A stretch of DNA of 64,000 nt, taken from NCBI RefSeq assembly GCF_005280205.1, contig NZ_SUND01000015.1, positions 62,001 through 126,000 on the forward strand, written 5' to 3'. Both the position numbers and the translations under genes were made by a program. Numbering within the stretch: the stretch's first letter is position 1; every line of letters begins with the position of its first letter. Below are positions 41,827 to 49,972 of this stretch, one piece after another. The notes beneath the pieces are model-generated. The model was not told the DNA's origin. It did no database searches and worked only from the letters and a program-made list of their open reading frames with translations. This DNA is from Bacillus yapensis. Lineage in GTDB: Bacteria; Bacillota; Bacilli; Bacillales; Cytobacillaceae.

Positions 41827-42803
41827 TCTATCATTTGTTTGCGATCACGCTAGCGGTTATCATCGATGCGATAATTGGAGACCCTCCCCATTGGCCGCAC
41901 CCGGTAAAATGGATCGGTTCAACGATTTCATTTTTCGAGAAACGATTAAATACGAACCATTTTCGTCGAGCAAAAGGGGTTGGGATGGTCCTACTAATCC
42001 TAGCAATGGTGTTTGCTGTGACAACTGTAATTGTGTGGCTGAGTTACGAGATTCATGTCATTGTCGGAATCCTTATAGAGAGCGTCATAGTTGCCACGAC
42101 CATTGCTCGCAAAAGCCTGCAGGAAGCAGCTCTTGAAGTTTATGCACCGTTAGAAAATGAAGATTTACCTCAAGCGCGTTTGAAGCTTTCCTATATCGTC
42201 GGAAGGGACACGGAGCAGCTTGATGAAAGTGAAATCGTCAGAGGGACGGTAGAGACCGTAGCTGAAAATACAAGTGACGGGGTAACAGCTCCGTTATTTT
42301 GGGCATTGATTGGCGGTGCTCCACTGGCCATGATGTATAGGGCGATCAATACGTGCGATTCGATGGTCGGGTACAAAAATGATAGATATAGGTCATTTGG
42401 TTGGGCTTCAGCACGGTTGGATGACCTTGTGAACTGGATTCCTAGTCGTATCACAGGAGTGCTGATGTTGGTCACACATAAGCCATCCTTTGTGGGTCGC
42501 AGGAAGGCTTGGGCAATATTATTTCGCGATGCTAAAAAGCACCCAAGTCCGAATAGTAGCTGGCTTGAAGCGGCAGTTGCAGTCATTTTGGGCGTTCAGC
42601 TCGGAGGTGTGAACTACTACAAAGGAATCATCTCAAATCGAGCAAAAATGGGAGAGCTTTACACAACCTTAGAAAAGCATCATATCCTCATGACAAACAA
42701 AATTTTAACAAACACCACACTATTTTTTACCCTTCTACTATGGATTGGAGGAATGCTAATTGAACTGGCCGCCACATGGAGCGAATCCTCATTACATCTA
42801 TGA
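41823..42803 (+). CDS. cbiB: Adenosylcobinamide-phosphate synthase CbiB
   Basis: The 326-residue membrane protein has the CbiB/CobD hallmarks DAIIGDPPHWPHPVKWIG (14-31), YIVGRDTEQL, ETVAENTSDGVTAPLFWALIGG and GYKNDRYRSFGWASARLDDL. It joins cobyric acid with (R)-1-amino-2-propanol phosphate (or ethanolamine phosphate) at the membrane. The ATG at 41823 overlaps the upstream stop (ATGA); an upstream frame extension lies inside the ATPase gene. The cobD start overlaps its end by 44 bases. Confidence 0.95.
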   Translation: MIYHLFAITLAVIIDAIIGDPPHWPHPVKWIGSTISFFEKRLNTNHFRRAKGVGMVLLILAMVFAVTTVIVWLSYEIHVIVGILIESVIVATTIARKSLQEAALEVYAPLENEDLPQARLKLSYIVGRDTEQLDESEIVRGTVETVAENTSDGVTAPLFWALIGGAPLAMMYRAINTCDSMVGYKNDRYRSFGWASARLDDLVNWIPSRITGVLMLVTHKPSFVGRRKAWAILFRDAKKHPSPNSSWLEAAVAVILGVQLGGVNYYKGIISNRAKMGELYTTLEKHHILMTNKILTNTTLFFTLLLWIGGMLIELAATWSESSLHL

Positions 42804-43821
42804 AGCTATGAACATTCCCATGCCAGAAAAAATGATTGACCTAAGCGCGAATATCAACCCATTAGGTCCACCGAAGATTTTAAAAAAGAGATGGCCATCC
42901 CTTTTTCAGTCAATCATTGAGTATCCCGATCCTGCTGCGAATAGGTTAAGCGAGGCGATTGCGGAAAAAGAAGGGCTAGCGAAAGAAATGGTTATGATCG
43001 GAAATGGTGGGGCAGAACTTATCTCATTATTAGGAAGAATGTTCTCTAGGAAAAAGGTTCTGATTATCCAACCGACCTTTTCCGAGTATGAAAAAGCCTG
43101 CCAGATAAACGGTTGCGAAGTTGTGTATCATTCGCTCGATGCAAATTGGCAACTTCGGCTTGAATCGTTGCCGTTAGAAGGCGTAGAGGCAATCTTCTTA
43201 TGCAACCCCAATAACCCGACAGGCGTCTGTTTTCCATATGAACAGATCCTTGCCCTTTCTGAATTATGCAGGGATAGAGAGATTTATCTTGTCATTGATG
43301 AAGCTTTCTATGATTTTTGGGAAGACTATCAATCTCTTATTCCGATCGTGGAAAATTTCGCGAATGTCATTCTTATCCGCTCAATGACGAAAATGTTTGC
43401 CATCCCTGGATTAAGGCTAGGGTATTTGTTAGCAAACGGAAAAGTGATTCAGACATTAGTAAACTATCAGTCTCATTGGAGTGTCAATGCAGTAGCAATG
43501 CTTGCGGGAGAATTATGCTTACAGGAAGAAACTTTTATTCAAGAAACACGAGAATACATAAAGAAAGAGCGAGAAAAACTCTTCTCCTTTTACAAGTTAG
43601 AAGGGTTTATCGTATCGCCTTCGGAAACAGATTTCTATTTACTTAAGGATCCAAATCTAAAAGGTCAATTGCCATTATTCGAATTTCTGCTGCGTCGTGG
43701 AATCGTACCTAGACATACGATGAATTTTCCAGGTATAGAGGGACAATGGCTCCGTTTGGCGATTAAGAGTGCCGATGAAAATGATCAATTACTTGAAGCG
43801 TTAAAGGAATGGAAAAAATGA
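42760..43821 (+). CDS. cobD: L-threonine-phosphate decarboxylase CobD (PLP enzyme)
   Basis: The 353-residue fold-type I aminotransferase-like protein has LSANINPLGPPK (28-39), the cofactor-binding CNPNNPTG (148-155), the PLP lysine K211 in RSMTKMFAIPGLRLGY, and a C-terminal arginine in WLRLAI. CobD makes (R)-1-amino-2-propanol O-2-phosphate for CbiB. The TTG at 42760 follows GGAGGA at seven bases, inside the end of cbiB. It overlaps cobU by four bases. Confidence 0.93.
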   Translation: MNWPPHGANPHYIYEAMNIPMPEKMIDLSANINPLGPPKILKKRWPSLFQSIIEYPDPAANRLSEAIAEKEGLAKEMVMIGNGGAELISLLGRMFSRKKVLIIQPTFSEYEKACQINGCEVVYHSLDANWQLRLESLPLEGVEAIFLCNPNNPTGVCFPYEQILALSELCRDREIYLVIDEAFYDFWEDYQSLIPIVENFANVILIRSMTKMFAIPGLRLGYLLANGKVIQTLVNYQSHWSVNAVAMLAGELCLQEETFIQETREYIKKEREKLFSFYKLEGFIVSPSETDFYLLKDPNLKGQLPLFEFLLRRGIVPRHTMNFPGIEGQWLRLAIKSADENDQLLEALKEWKK

Positions 43822-44360
43822 TTTTTATTACTGGTGGAGTAAGAAGCGGGAAAAGCACTTTTGCGGAAGAGCTAGCCACTCAAAAAGCGCTGGAGTTAGG
43901 GGGCAATCTTCATTATCTTGCTACTGGAGTACCGAGCGATGAGGAAATGGATAAGCGGATTAAGAGGCATCAACAGGAAAGAAAGGAAAGTCTTTCGAAT
44001 TGGACGACATGGGAGCAATCAACACAAATTGAGACCATTGCTTCTTCTTTTTCGAAAAAGGATGTTGTTCTTCTAGACTGTGTGACGACTCTATTAAACA
44101 ATGAATTGTTTTCTCAAAAAGAATGGGACACAGAAATTTTAAGGAGATTGGTTCGTGGGTTTGAGATGATTCAAGAAAATTGTGCTGAATTAATCCTGGT
44201 CAGTAATGAGGTACTCTGGGAAGGAATTAGTCAAAATGAGCTTGTTCTTCAATATAGTCGAATTCTGGGCCATCTCCATCAAGCGCTCGTAGCCAGGGCA
44301 GATCACGCTTATTTAGTAGAATCGGGAATACCAATTTTAATGAAGGGGGAAAAGGAATGA
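43818..44360 (+). CDS. cobU: Adenosylcobinamide kinase/guanylyltransferase CobU
   Basis: The 180-residue protein has the P-loop GGVRSGKS (6-13), ATGVPSDEEMDKRIKRHQQER with the guanylylated histidine at 51, and LLDCVTTLLNNELF. It phosphorylates adenosylcobinamide and converts it to the GDP form for nucleotide-loop assembly. The ATG at 43818 overlaps the cobD stop (ATGA) and follows AAAGGA; an ATG nine bases earlier is less well placed. Confidence 0.95.
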   Translation: MIFITGGVRSGKSTFAEELATQKALELGGNLHYLATGVPSDEEMDKRIKRHQQERKESLSNWTTWEQSTQIETIASSFSKKDVVLLDCVTTLLNNELFSQKEWDTEILRRLVRGFEMIQENCAELILVSNEVLWEGISQNELVLQYSRILGHLHQALVARADHAYLVESGIPILMKGEKE

Positions 44361-45859
44361 AGGGAGTCATGATTCAAGGTACAGCATCCGATGTCGGTAA
44401 AAGCCTGATTGTCACGGCTCTTTGTCGTCTATTTGCCCTTGAAGGAAAAAAGGTTACCCCATTTAAATCTCAAAATATGTCTAATAATTCTTATGTGACC
44501 ATGGATGGGAAAGAAATTGGTCGGGCCCAAGGGATTCAAGCAGAGGCTGCTAAAACCGAAGCAACCGTGTGGATGAATCCAATTTTGTTAAAACCGAGGT
44601 CTGACATGCAGTCGGAGGTTGTATTGTTTGGCAAGGCGGTTGAAACCTTATCAGGCCGAGGATATCGGGAGCATTTTTACGAAAAAGGCTTAAAAGTGAT
44701 TGAAGAATCACTTCAACATTTACAAGAAAGCTATGACGTCGTCGTTATTGAAGGGGCAGGGAGTCCGGTGGAAATCAATTTAACTGACCGAGAGCTTGTC
44801 AATATGAAGGTCGCGGAACTTGCTGATGTTCCAGTTATTCTTGTCGCAGATATTGATCGTGGCGGGGTTTTTGCTAGTATTGTGGGGACATTAGAGCTAC
44901 TTGATCCAGATGAGAGAGAAAGAGTAAAAGGGATTCTCATCAATAAATTCCGCGGGGATGTCACTCTTTTCGAAGATGGGATCAAATGGCTAGAGGAAAA
45001 AACGGGAGTACCAGTTCTAGGCGTGCTTCCTTATATCGAGAATCATATGATTGATGGTGAAGATTCCTTATCGATACAGTCAACCCGAGGTGGCAACGGA
45101 GAAATCGATATTGCGGTTATTCATTTGCCCTTTATTTCGAATTACAGTGATATTGAACCGTTTTACGATGAGGATGACGTAAGCGTTCGTTTTATTAAAA
45201 CTCCCACTCAATTTGGCCGTCCTGACGCAGTAATCATTCCAGGTACAAAGAGTACAATTAGCGATCTGAAGTCTTTAATGGAAACAGGTCTTGCGGATAC
45301 CTTAATAGATTATGTGAAAAAAGGTGGTTACATCGTCGGCTTATGTGGTGGATACCAGATGCTCGGACAAGAGATTATTGATGCTGCAGGCACGGATACT
45401 GGACTCGTCGGCCATCGTTTGAAAGGGTTAACCATTATTCCTGGGATCACTATTTTTACAGCTGAAAAAAAGACAGTCCGCTTCAAGGGTCACTATTCGC
45501 CTGCAACCGGACTTATAGGGAAGCGATCGATTGAAGGCTATGAAATTCATCTTGGTGTGACAGAATTACTTGAAAAAGAAAACTCCTTTTTAACTTTAGA
45601 GGACGGGTCGTCAGAGGGTTACTACGGACTAGATGGGAAGATTATCGGTACATATGTCCATCACCTCTTTCATAATGATGAATGGAGAAATCATTGGTTA
45701 AATCAGATTCGTCAAAACAAGCATCTTCCACGAAGGGATGTAGTATATCGTCAGGACTTGAAAGAGGCGAAATTTGATGAACTTAGCCTCAAATTGAAAA
45801 AGCATTTGGATTGGGATGGTATAAAAGAGATTATGGCTGGCTGGGAGAAGGAACGATGA
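44357..45859 (+). CDS. cobQ: Cobyric acid synthase CobQ (CbiP)
   Basis: The 500-residue protein has an N-terminal dethiobiotin-synthetase-like ATPase domain (MIQGTASDVGKSLIVTALCR, SQNMSNNSYV, VIEGAGSPVEINL) and a C-terminal class I glutaminase-like domain with the nucleophile in VGLCGGYQMLGQ and a late histidine in GTYVHHLFHND. It amidates four carboxylates of adenosylcobyrinic diamide to cobyric acid. It overlaps cobU and cobS by ATGA. Since no earlier corrin genes are present in the window, it may act on salvaged intermediates. Confidence 0.95.
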   Translation: MKGVMIQGTASDVGKSLIVTALCRLFALEGKKVTPFKSQNMSNNSYVTMDGKEIGRAQGIQAEAAKTEATVWMNPILLKPRSDMQSEVVLFGKAVETLSGRGYREHFYEKGLKVIEESLQHLQESYDVVVIEGAGSPVEINLTDRELVNMKVAELADVPVILVADIDRGGVFASIVGTLELLDPDERERVKGILINKFRGDVTLFEDGIKWLEEKTGVPVLGVLPYIENHMIDGEDSLSIQSTRGGNGEIDIAVIHLPFISNYSDIEPFYDEDDVSVRFIKTPTQFGRPDAVIIPGTKSTISDLKSLMETGLADTLIDYVKKGGYIVGLCGGYQMLGQEIIDAAGTDTGLVGHRLKGLTIIPGITIFTAEKKTVRFKGHYSPATGLIGKRSIEGYEIHLGVTELLEKENSFLTLEDGSSEGYYGLDGKIIGTYVHHLFHNDEWRNHWLNQIRQNKHLPRRDVVYRQDLKEAKFDELSLKLKKHLDWDGIKEIMAGWEKER

Positions 45860-46641
45860 CATTTTTAAAAGGCTTTCTACTAAATCTACAATTTTTCACA
45901 TCGATTCCGATCCGAGTGGCACTCCCGATGGATAAAAAGCATCTACAGAGCAGTATTAAATCATTCCCATTAGTTGGTTTGCTGCAAGGGATTCTGTATA
46001 GCGGATTGGTGTATGTCCTGATCCAGTGGACTCCGTTTTCAACTGTGGCAATCGCTTTTCTATTATGGCTAGCGACCATCATCATAACTGGTGGGATCCA
46101 TTTAGATGGTTGGATGGATGTGAGCGATGCTTATTTCTCTTATCAGGATCAGGAAAAGAGATTAGAAATTATGAAGGATCCTAGAATTGGAGCCTTCGGT
46201 GTTCTGGCTGTGATCGTTTTATTGAGCAGTCGTTTTCTATTTATTTATGAAATTATCGGCTCGATGAGTTTCGCCAGTTATTTCATGGTGGCACTCATTC
46301 CGTTTCTAGGAAAAAGTATAATGGGAGCAATGCTTGTCACTATTCCGTCAGCGAAAAAGGAAGGCTTAGCGGCCATGTTTCAAGAAGCAGGAAAACGCCG
46401 TTCTTTAGTCGTATATCCTATTTATCTAGCAATAGTCGCTTTTTTTGTACAATGGATGGGTTTGATTGTTCCCTTTTTCATTTTAGTAGGGGTGGCACTC
46501 GTCTGCTATGGCTTCATTCGTATAAAAGCTATAAAATGGTTTAATGGCATTACAGGCGATGTGCTAGGAGCATCAGTAGAAGGGACTGAAATGATTTTAT
46601 GGCTAACACTGTGGTTATTACACTATTTCGTCATGGGTTAA
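45856..46641 (+). CDS. cobS: Adenosylcobinamide-GDP ribazoletransferase CobS
   Basis: The 261-residue membrane protein begins MTFLKGFLLNLQFFTSIPI and has the conserved GGIHLDGWMDVSDAYFS motif with metal-binding aspartates and DPRIGAFGV, plus GITGDVLGAS near the C-terminus. It joins adenosylcobinamide-GDP and alpha-ribazole (phosphate) to make cobalamin (phosphate). The ATG at 45856 overlaps cobQ by ATGA. The open frame extends upstream inside cobQ without a better start. Confidence 0.95.
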   Translation: MTFLKGFLLNLQFFTSIPIRVALPMDKKHLQSSIKSFPLVGLLQGILYSGLVYVLIQWTPFSTVAIAFLLWLATIIITGGIHLDGWMDVSDAYFSYQDQEKRLEIMKDPRIGAFGVLAVIVLLSSRFLFIYEIIGSMSFASYFMVALIPFLGKSIMGAMLVTIPSAKKEGLAAMFQEAGKRRSLVVYPIYLAIVAFFVQWMGLIVPFFILVGVALVCYGFIRIKAIKWFNGITGDVLGASVEGTEMILWLTLWLLHYFVMG

Positions 46642-47225
46642 CAGAAGGCAATAAGAGAAAGGCGTATATGGGGTGGAATGATTCTCCTTTATGTGAAGAG
46701 GCTGTTACGAAGATTTCTGGCTACGAGTTAAAGCCTGAATCCTATGACTTATTTTTAAGTAGCGATTTAAATCGTTGTTTACACACAATGAAGCTTTTAT
46801 TTCCGACTGTTGAGCCAGAATTGGTAGAGGAATTTAGAGAGATGCACTTCGGAACATTTCAAGGGAAGACGTATGAGGAATTGCAGGATGAGGAGAGCTA
46901 CCAAAAGTGGCTGGAGGATCCGGTTACCTATGCTCCTCCTGAAGGGGAGACGTATGAGCAATTTGCTAGTCGAATCGATATAGGTTGGGAAAAAGTTCAA
47001 AAATATGTGCTTGAAAAAGGGATTCGTCGACCGATCATTGTGACTCATGGGGGCGTCATCAAATATTTGTTAAGCCAGTATGCTCCTGAGAAGAAAGAAT
47101 TCTGGGATTGGAAAGTAATTCATGGAAACGGCTATGAGCTTGTTTTTGATTTGGAGCAGCTAAGGAGGAATGAGCCTTGCATTTCGTTACAGGAGGTGCC
47201 TATAACGGAAAACGCCAATGGGTAA
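46599..47225 (+). CDS. cobC: Alpha-ribazole phosphatase CobC-like (histidine phosphatase)
   Basis: The 208-residue protein is a branch 1 histidine phosphatase with LFRHGLTEGN (catalytic H12), FLSSDLNRCLHTMKLLF, the acid in FREMHFGTFQGKTYEEL, and IIVTHGGVIKYLLSQY. Placed right after cobS, it most likely dephosphorylates alpha-ribazole phosphate or cobalamin phosphate. The start overlaps cobS by 43 bases; an internal GTG at 46611 is also possible. Confidence 0.88.
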   Translation: MANTVVITLFRHGLTEGNKRKAYMGWNDSPLCEEAVTKISGYELKPESYDLFLSSDLNRCLHTMKLLFPTVEPELVEEFREMHFGTFQGKTYEELQDEESYQKWLEDPVTYAPPEGETYEQFASRIDIGWEKVQKYVLEKGIRRPIIVTHGGVIKYLLSQYAPEKKEFWDWKVIHGNGYELVFDLEQLRRNEPCISLQEVPITENANG

Positions 47226-47578
47226 GAGATAGGTACCCAGAAGCTAAATGGGTTTCTGCTTATATGGGGGATCCCTTTTTAGTAGAACTAGACGGTTTGG
47301 TTGTGGTTCTTGAAGGCTTGGAACAATGGGTGAAGGGAAGTTCTCACACGAGAGAAGAATGGAAAAGGCAGCTTGAAAAATGGCTAACATGGGAGAATGA
47401 AGATCCTTCTCGACAAGTCGTTCTAATTGGTTCAGATATATCTAAAGGAATTGTTCCGATGGAAAAAGAAGACCGTGATTGGCGTGACATGACGGGCTGG
47501 GTATATCAGGATGTTACGGCTGTAAGTAGACAGGTTGATCTAATTTGGTATGGAATAAATCAAACGATTAAGGGGTGA
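47177..47578 (+). CDS. CobU-like short P-loop protein in the B12 operon
   Basis: The 133-residue protein has a P-loop TGGAYNGK (5-12) and a C-terminal RDMTGWVYQDVTAVSRQVDLIWYGI, which corresponds to the terminal helix of CobU proteins. The histidine and the middle part of CobU are not conserved, and it is about 50 residues shorter than the cobU gene product upstream. A TTG start at 47177 follows AGGAGGA at seven bases, inside the end of cobC. It may be a second nucleotide-handling protein of corrinoid salvage; its activity is not predictable. Confidence 0.78.
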   Translation: MHFVTGGAYNGKRQWVRDRYPEAKWVSAYMGDPFLVELDGLVVVLEGLEQWVKGSSHTREEWKRQLEKWLTWENEDPSRQVVLIGSDISKGIVPMEKEDRDWRDMTGWVYQDVTAVSRQVDLIWYGINQTIKG

Positions 47579-47584
47579 CGGGTA

Positions 47585-48178
47585 ATGAAATTGTACACAA
47601 GAACAGGTGACAAGGGACAAACGAGTATTATTGGTGGAAGAGTGGATAAGGACGATATTCGTGTGGAGGCATATGGAACCGTTGATGAGGTCAACTGTTT
47701 TGTCGGGCAGGCGGTTACAGAATTAGACGAAAGCTTATTCAAAGATGTTCTTTCTGATTTGGAAAAAATCCAGCATGAGTTGTTTGATTGTGGCGGAGAC
47801 TTAGCGAACGTGACGAAGAAGCGGGAGCCAAAGCTAACAGAGGAAGCTATCACATATTTGGAAAGTAAAATTGATGAGTTTATTGTCGAGGCTCCAGAGT
47901 TAGAGCGATTTATTTTACCAGGTGGAGCAAAGGCATCTGCATCCATCCATATTGCGCGGACAGTAACAAGAAGAGCTGAGCGTCTTGTCGTTAGTCTGAT
48001 GAAAGCAGATGACACGACTCCAGTCGTCTGTCTACAATATTTAAATCGACTATCAGACTACTTTTTTGCCTTAGCACGAGTAATTAATTTCCGTCTCGGC
48101 GTGAAGGATGTTGAGTACATTCGGAGCGCGAATGTATTCAGAGGAGGAAAACGAAAAGATGAACGGAAGGAAGATTAG
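47585..48178 (+). CDS. Cob(I)alamin adenosyltransferase, PduO type (YvqK-like)
   Basis: The 197-residue protein has the PduO-type ATP-binding N-terminus YTRTGDKGQTSIIGG (residues 4-18), VRVEAYGTVDEVNCF-like sequence near 25-38, and the late helix ARTVTRRAERLVV with conserved arginines. It transfers the 5'-deoxyadenosyl group of ATP to cob(I)alamin, making coenzyme B12. The ATG lies six bases after GGGTGACG-type Shine-Dalgarno sequence. It links uptake to the use of AdoCbl and is required for the CobU/CobS route. Confidence 0.94.
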   Translation: MKLYTRTGDKGQTSIIGGRVDKDDIRVEAYGTVDEVNCFVGQAVTELDESLFKDVLSDLEKIQHELFDCGGDLANVTKKREPKLTEEAITYLESKIDEFIVEAPELERFILPGGAKASASIHIARTVTRRAERLVVSLMKADDTTPVVCLQYLNRLSDYFFALARVINFRLGVKDVEYIRSANVFRGGKRKDERKED

Positions 48179-48635
48179 CCTTCTAGCGGTTTTTGTTGGC
48201 CTCTCCGTTGTCGGGGCATTCTTGAAAATTCCCGCGATTATTGGTAGCGTGGCACTCGATGCTTTTCCTGCACTGCTAGCTGCTGCTTTTTTCGGTGGCG
48301 GTCCAGGAGCGATTGTTGCTGGGGCTGGTCATATGATTTCCGCTCTCTTGGGAGGAATGCCGATGGGGCCCCTTCATATTGTAGTTGCAGTTGAAATGGC
48401 TATTCTAGCGTTTGTTTTTGCCTATACGTGGAAAAAGAAATGGTTGGCGAGTAGCCTATTTGTGTTTGGGAACGCCATTTTGGCACCAATTCCGTTTATC
48501 TTTATTTACGATTGGGCTTTTTATGTAGCGCTTGTGCCATCTTTATTAATCGGTTCTATTATGAATACGGCAGTTGCCCTTTTGCTGATCCCAAGAATTT
48601 TTCACGTAGCTAGTAAGGGAGTTGTAAAAGAATGA
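48159..48635 (+). CDS. ECF-type alpha-ribazole transporter S component (CblT-like)
   Basis: The 158-residue membrane protein has five or six helices of the ECF substrate-specific (S) component type, with the N-terminal AxxxA-like stretch GLSVVGAFLKIP and AFFGGGPGAIVAGAGHMISALLGG. It lies directly before a PurM-fold kinase, the arrangement of CblT-CblS, which salvage alpha-ribazole in Geobacillus and Listeria. The ATG at 48159 follows AGGAGG; earlier in-frame codons lie inside the adenosyltransferase gene. The substrate assignment is from gene order. Confidence 0.85.
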   Translation: MNGRKISLLAVFVGLSVVGAFLKIPAIIGSVALDAFPALLAAAFFGGGPGAIVAGAGHMISALLGGMPMGPLHIVVAVEMAILAFVFAYTWKKKWLASSLFVFGNAILAPIPFIFIYDWAFYVALVPSLLIGSIMNTAVALLLIPRIFHVASKGVVKE

Positions 48636-49306
48636 GAGACGCTCTAGTTATTCCGATTAGTGAGCAGGAATCTCTTGTTATCTCAAGCGATAATAGCGGT
48701 GGTGTTGGTATGAAGGAGCAGGATGTGGTGAAAGCCTCTTACGACACAGTCAGTTATTTCTCGTTTCGTGTCGCCATGATGGAGTGTTTGGCGGCAGGAG
48801 CAAAGCCGCTTGCGGTAGTCATTCAAAATTTTTGCGGAGAACCGGAATGGAATGAGCTTGTTGCTGGTGTTCAAAAAGGCTTAAAAGAGCTTGGGCTAGA
48901 ACAAATTCAGATCACCGGAAGTACGGAAAGTAATTTTCCTTTTGTTCAGTCTGCGATGGGCCTGAATGTCATTGGGAAAAAATCAAATCGTGATAGAGTG
49001 ATAGATTCTTCGGCAGTGGCCTTAATCGGGTTACCTTTAGTGGGTCATGAGGTATTGGAACAGGCAGATGAGGTTGCCCCTTTATCCCTTTTTTATCAAT
49101 TGAGTTTGCATGAAGATGTTTTGCTGTGGCCAGTCGGCTCTAAAGGAGTAGGGCACGAGCTTCATAGACTTAATCTAGTAATAGAATCGAATGAAATTAA
49201 TTTTGAGAAATCAGGCGGTCCGGCAACAAGCTTTTTGCTCATGTATCCGAAGGAACGTGAAAAGGAAATAGCTACATTAGCTGGAACATACTTTCATTCT
49301 TTATAG
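48632..49306 (+). CDS. Alpha-ribazole kinase CblS-like (PurM/ThiL fold)
   Basis: The 224-residue protein resembles the AIR-synthase/ThiL-type ATP-binding fold, with VISSDNSGGVGMKEQD, DTVSYFSFRVAMMECLAAGA (helix typical of PurM-like enzymes) and ITGSTESNFP. No other family fits its position. CblS of Geobacillus phosphorylates alpha-ribazole, giving the substrate of CobS. It overlaps the transporter gene by ATGA. The function is inferred from the gene pair cblT-cblS; sequence match from memory is moderate. Confidence 0.82.
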   Translation: MRDALVIPISEQESLVISSDNSGGVGMKEQDVVKASYDTVSYFSFRVAMMECLAAGAKPLAVVIQNFCGEPEWNELVAGVQKGLKELGLEQIQITGSTESNFPFVQSAMGLNVIGKKSNRDRVIDSSAVALIGLPLVGHEVLEQADEVAPLSLFYQLSLHEDVLLWPVGSKGVGHELHRLNLVIESNEINFEKSGGPATSFLLMYPKEREKEIATLAGTYFHSL

Positions 49307-49321
49307 TGAGGAGCAAGTTGG

Positions 49322-49939
49322 ATGCTACAATTGTTTTTCGTTAGACATGGAGAGACCGAATGGAATGTGGAAAAAAGATTGCAGGGGCGATTGAATTCTA
49401 ATTTAACCGAAAATGGTATTCGGGATGCCGAACTTTTAGGTAAAAGACTTGCCACGATAGATTTTGAAGCGGTCTATTCAAGTCCTAGCAATCGTACAGT
49501 TGAGACAGCAAAGCTGATTATCGATGAACGTACACTCCCTTTTAAAACAGATGAGCGGCTGATGGAAATTGATTTAGGTGAATGGGAAGGGCGAACTGTA
49601 GATGAAATTCAACAGTCAGAGCCCGAGCTGTACCATCTTTATCAAGATAATCCGAGTCAGTTTAAAGGAACAGGTGAAACTTTTGCAGATGTCAAAAATC
49701 GGTTAGAGGCAGTGTTGGCTGAATTAGTGGAAGCCTATCCATCTGGCAATCTTCTAATTATTACTCATGGTGTCGTCATTAAGGTGTTACAGGCGATTTT
49801 TAAGACTCGTTCTCTAGATCTTGTTTGGGAACCACCATATATTGAAGGAACGAGCTTGACGATTGCCAAAATTGAGGATGGAAAAAGAGAGTTACTCCTA
49901 GAAGGAGATATTGCTCATAAAGAGCGTAAAATCGTTTAA
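49322..49939 (+). CDS. Histidine phosphatase family protein, last gene of the B12 operon
   Basis: The 205-residue protein has FFVRHGETEWN (catalytic H9), YSSPSNRTVETAKLI, MEIDLGEWEGRTVDEI and LIITHGVVIKVLQAIF, the phosphoglycerate-mutase-like fold in its CobC/PhoE branch. It is a second such phosphatase in the operon, with no separate promoter visible (16 bp after cblS). It may dephosphorylate another cobamide intermediate. A terminator follows. Confidence 0.9.
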   Translation: MLQLFFVRHGETEWNVEKRLQGRLNSNLTENGIRDAELLGKRLATIDFEAVYSSPSNRTVETAKLIIDERTLPFKTDERLMEIDLGEWEGRTVDEIQQSEPELYHLYQDNPSQFKGTGETFADVKNRLEAVLAELVEAYPSGNLLIITHGVVIKVLQAIFKTRSLDLVWEPPYIEGTSLTIAKIEDGKRELLLEGDIAHKERKIV

Positions 49940-49967
49940 AAAAATCCCCGAATTTGGGGATTTTTTT
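49939..49967 (+). terminator. Terminator of the B12 operon
   Basis: AAAATCCCC-GAATTT-GGGGATTTTTTT, directly after the last stop codon and overlapping the next convergent gene's side. Confidence 0.92.
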
Positions 49968-49972
49968 AGTGT

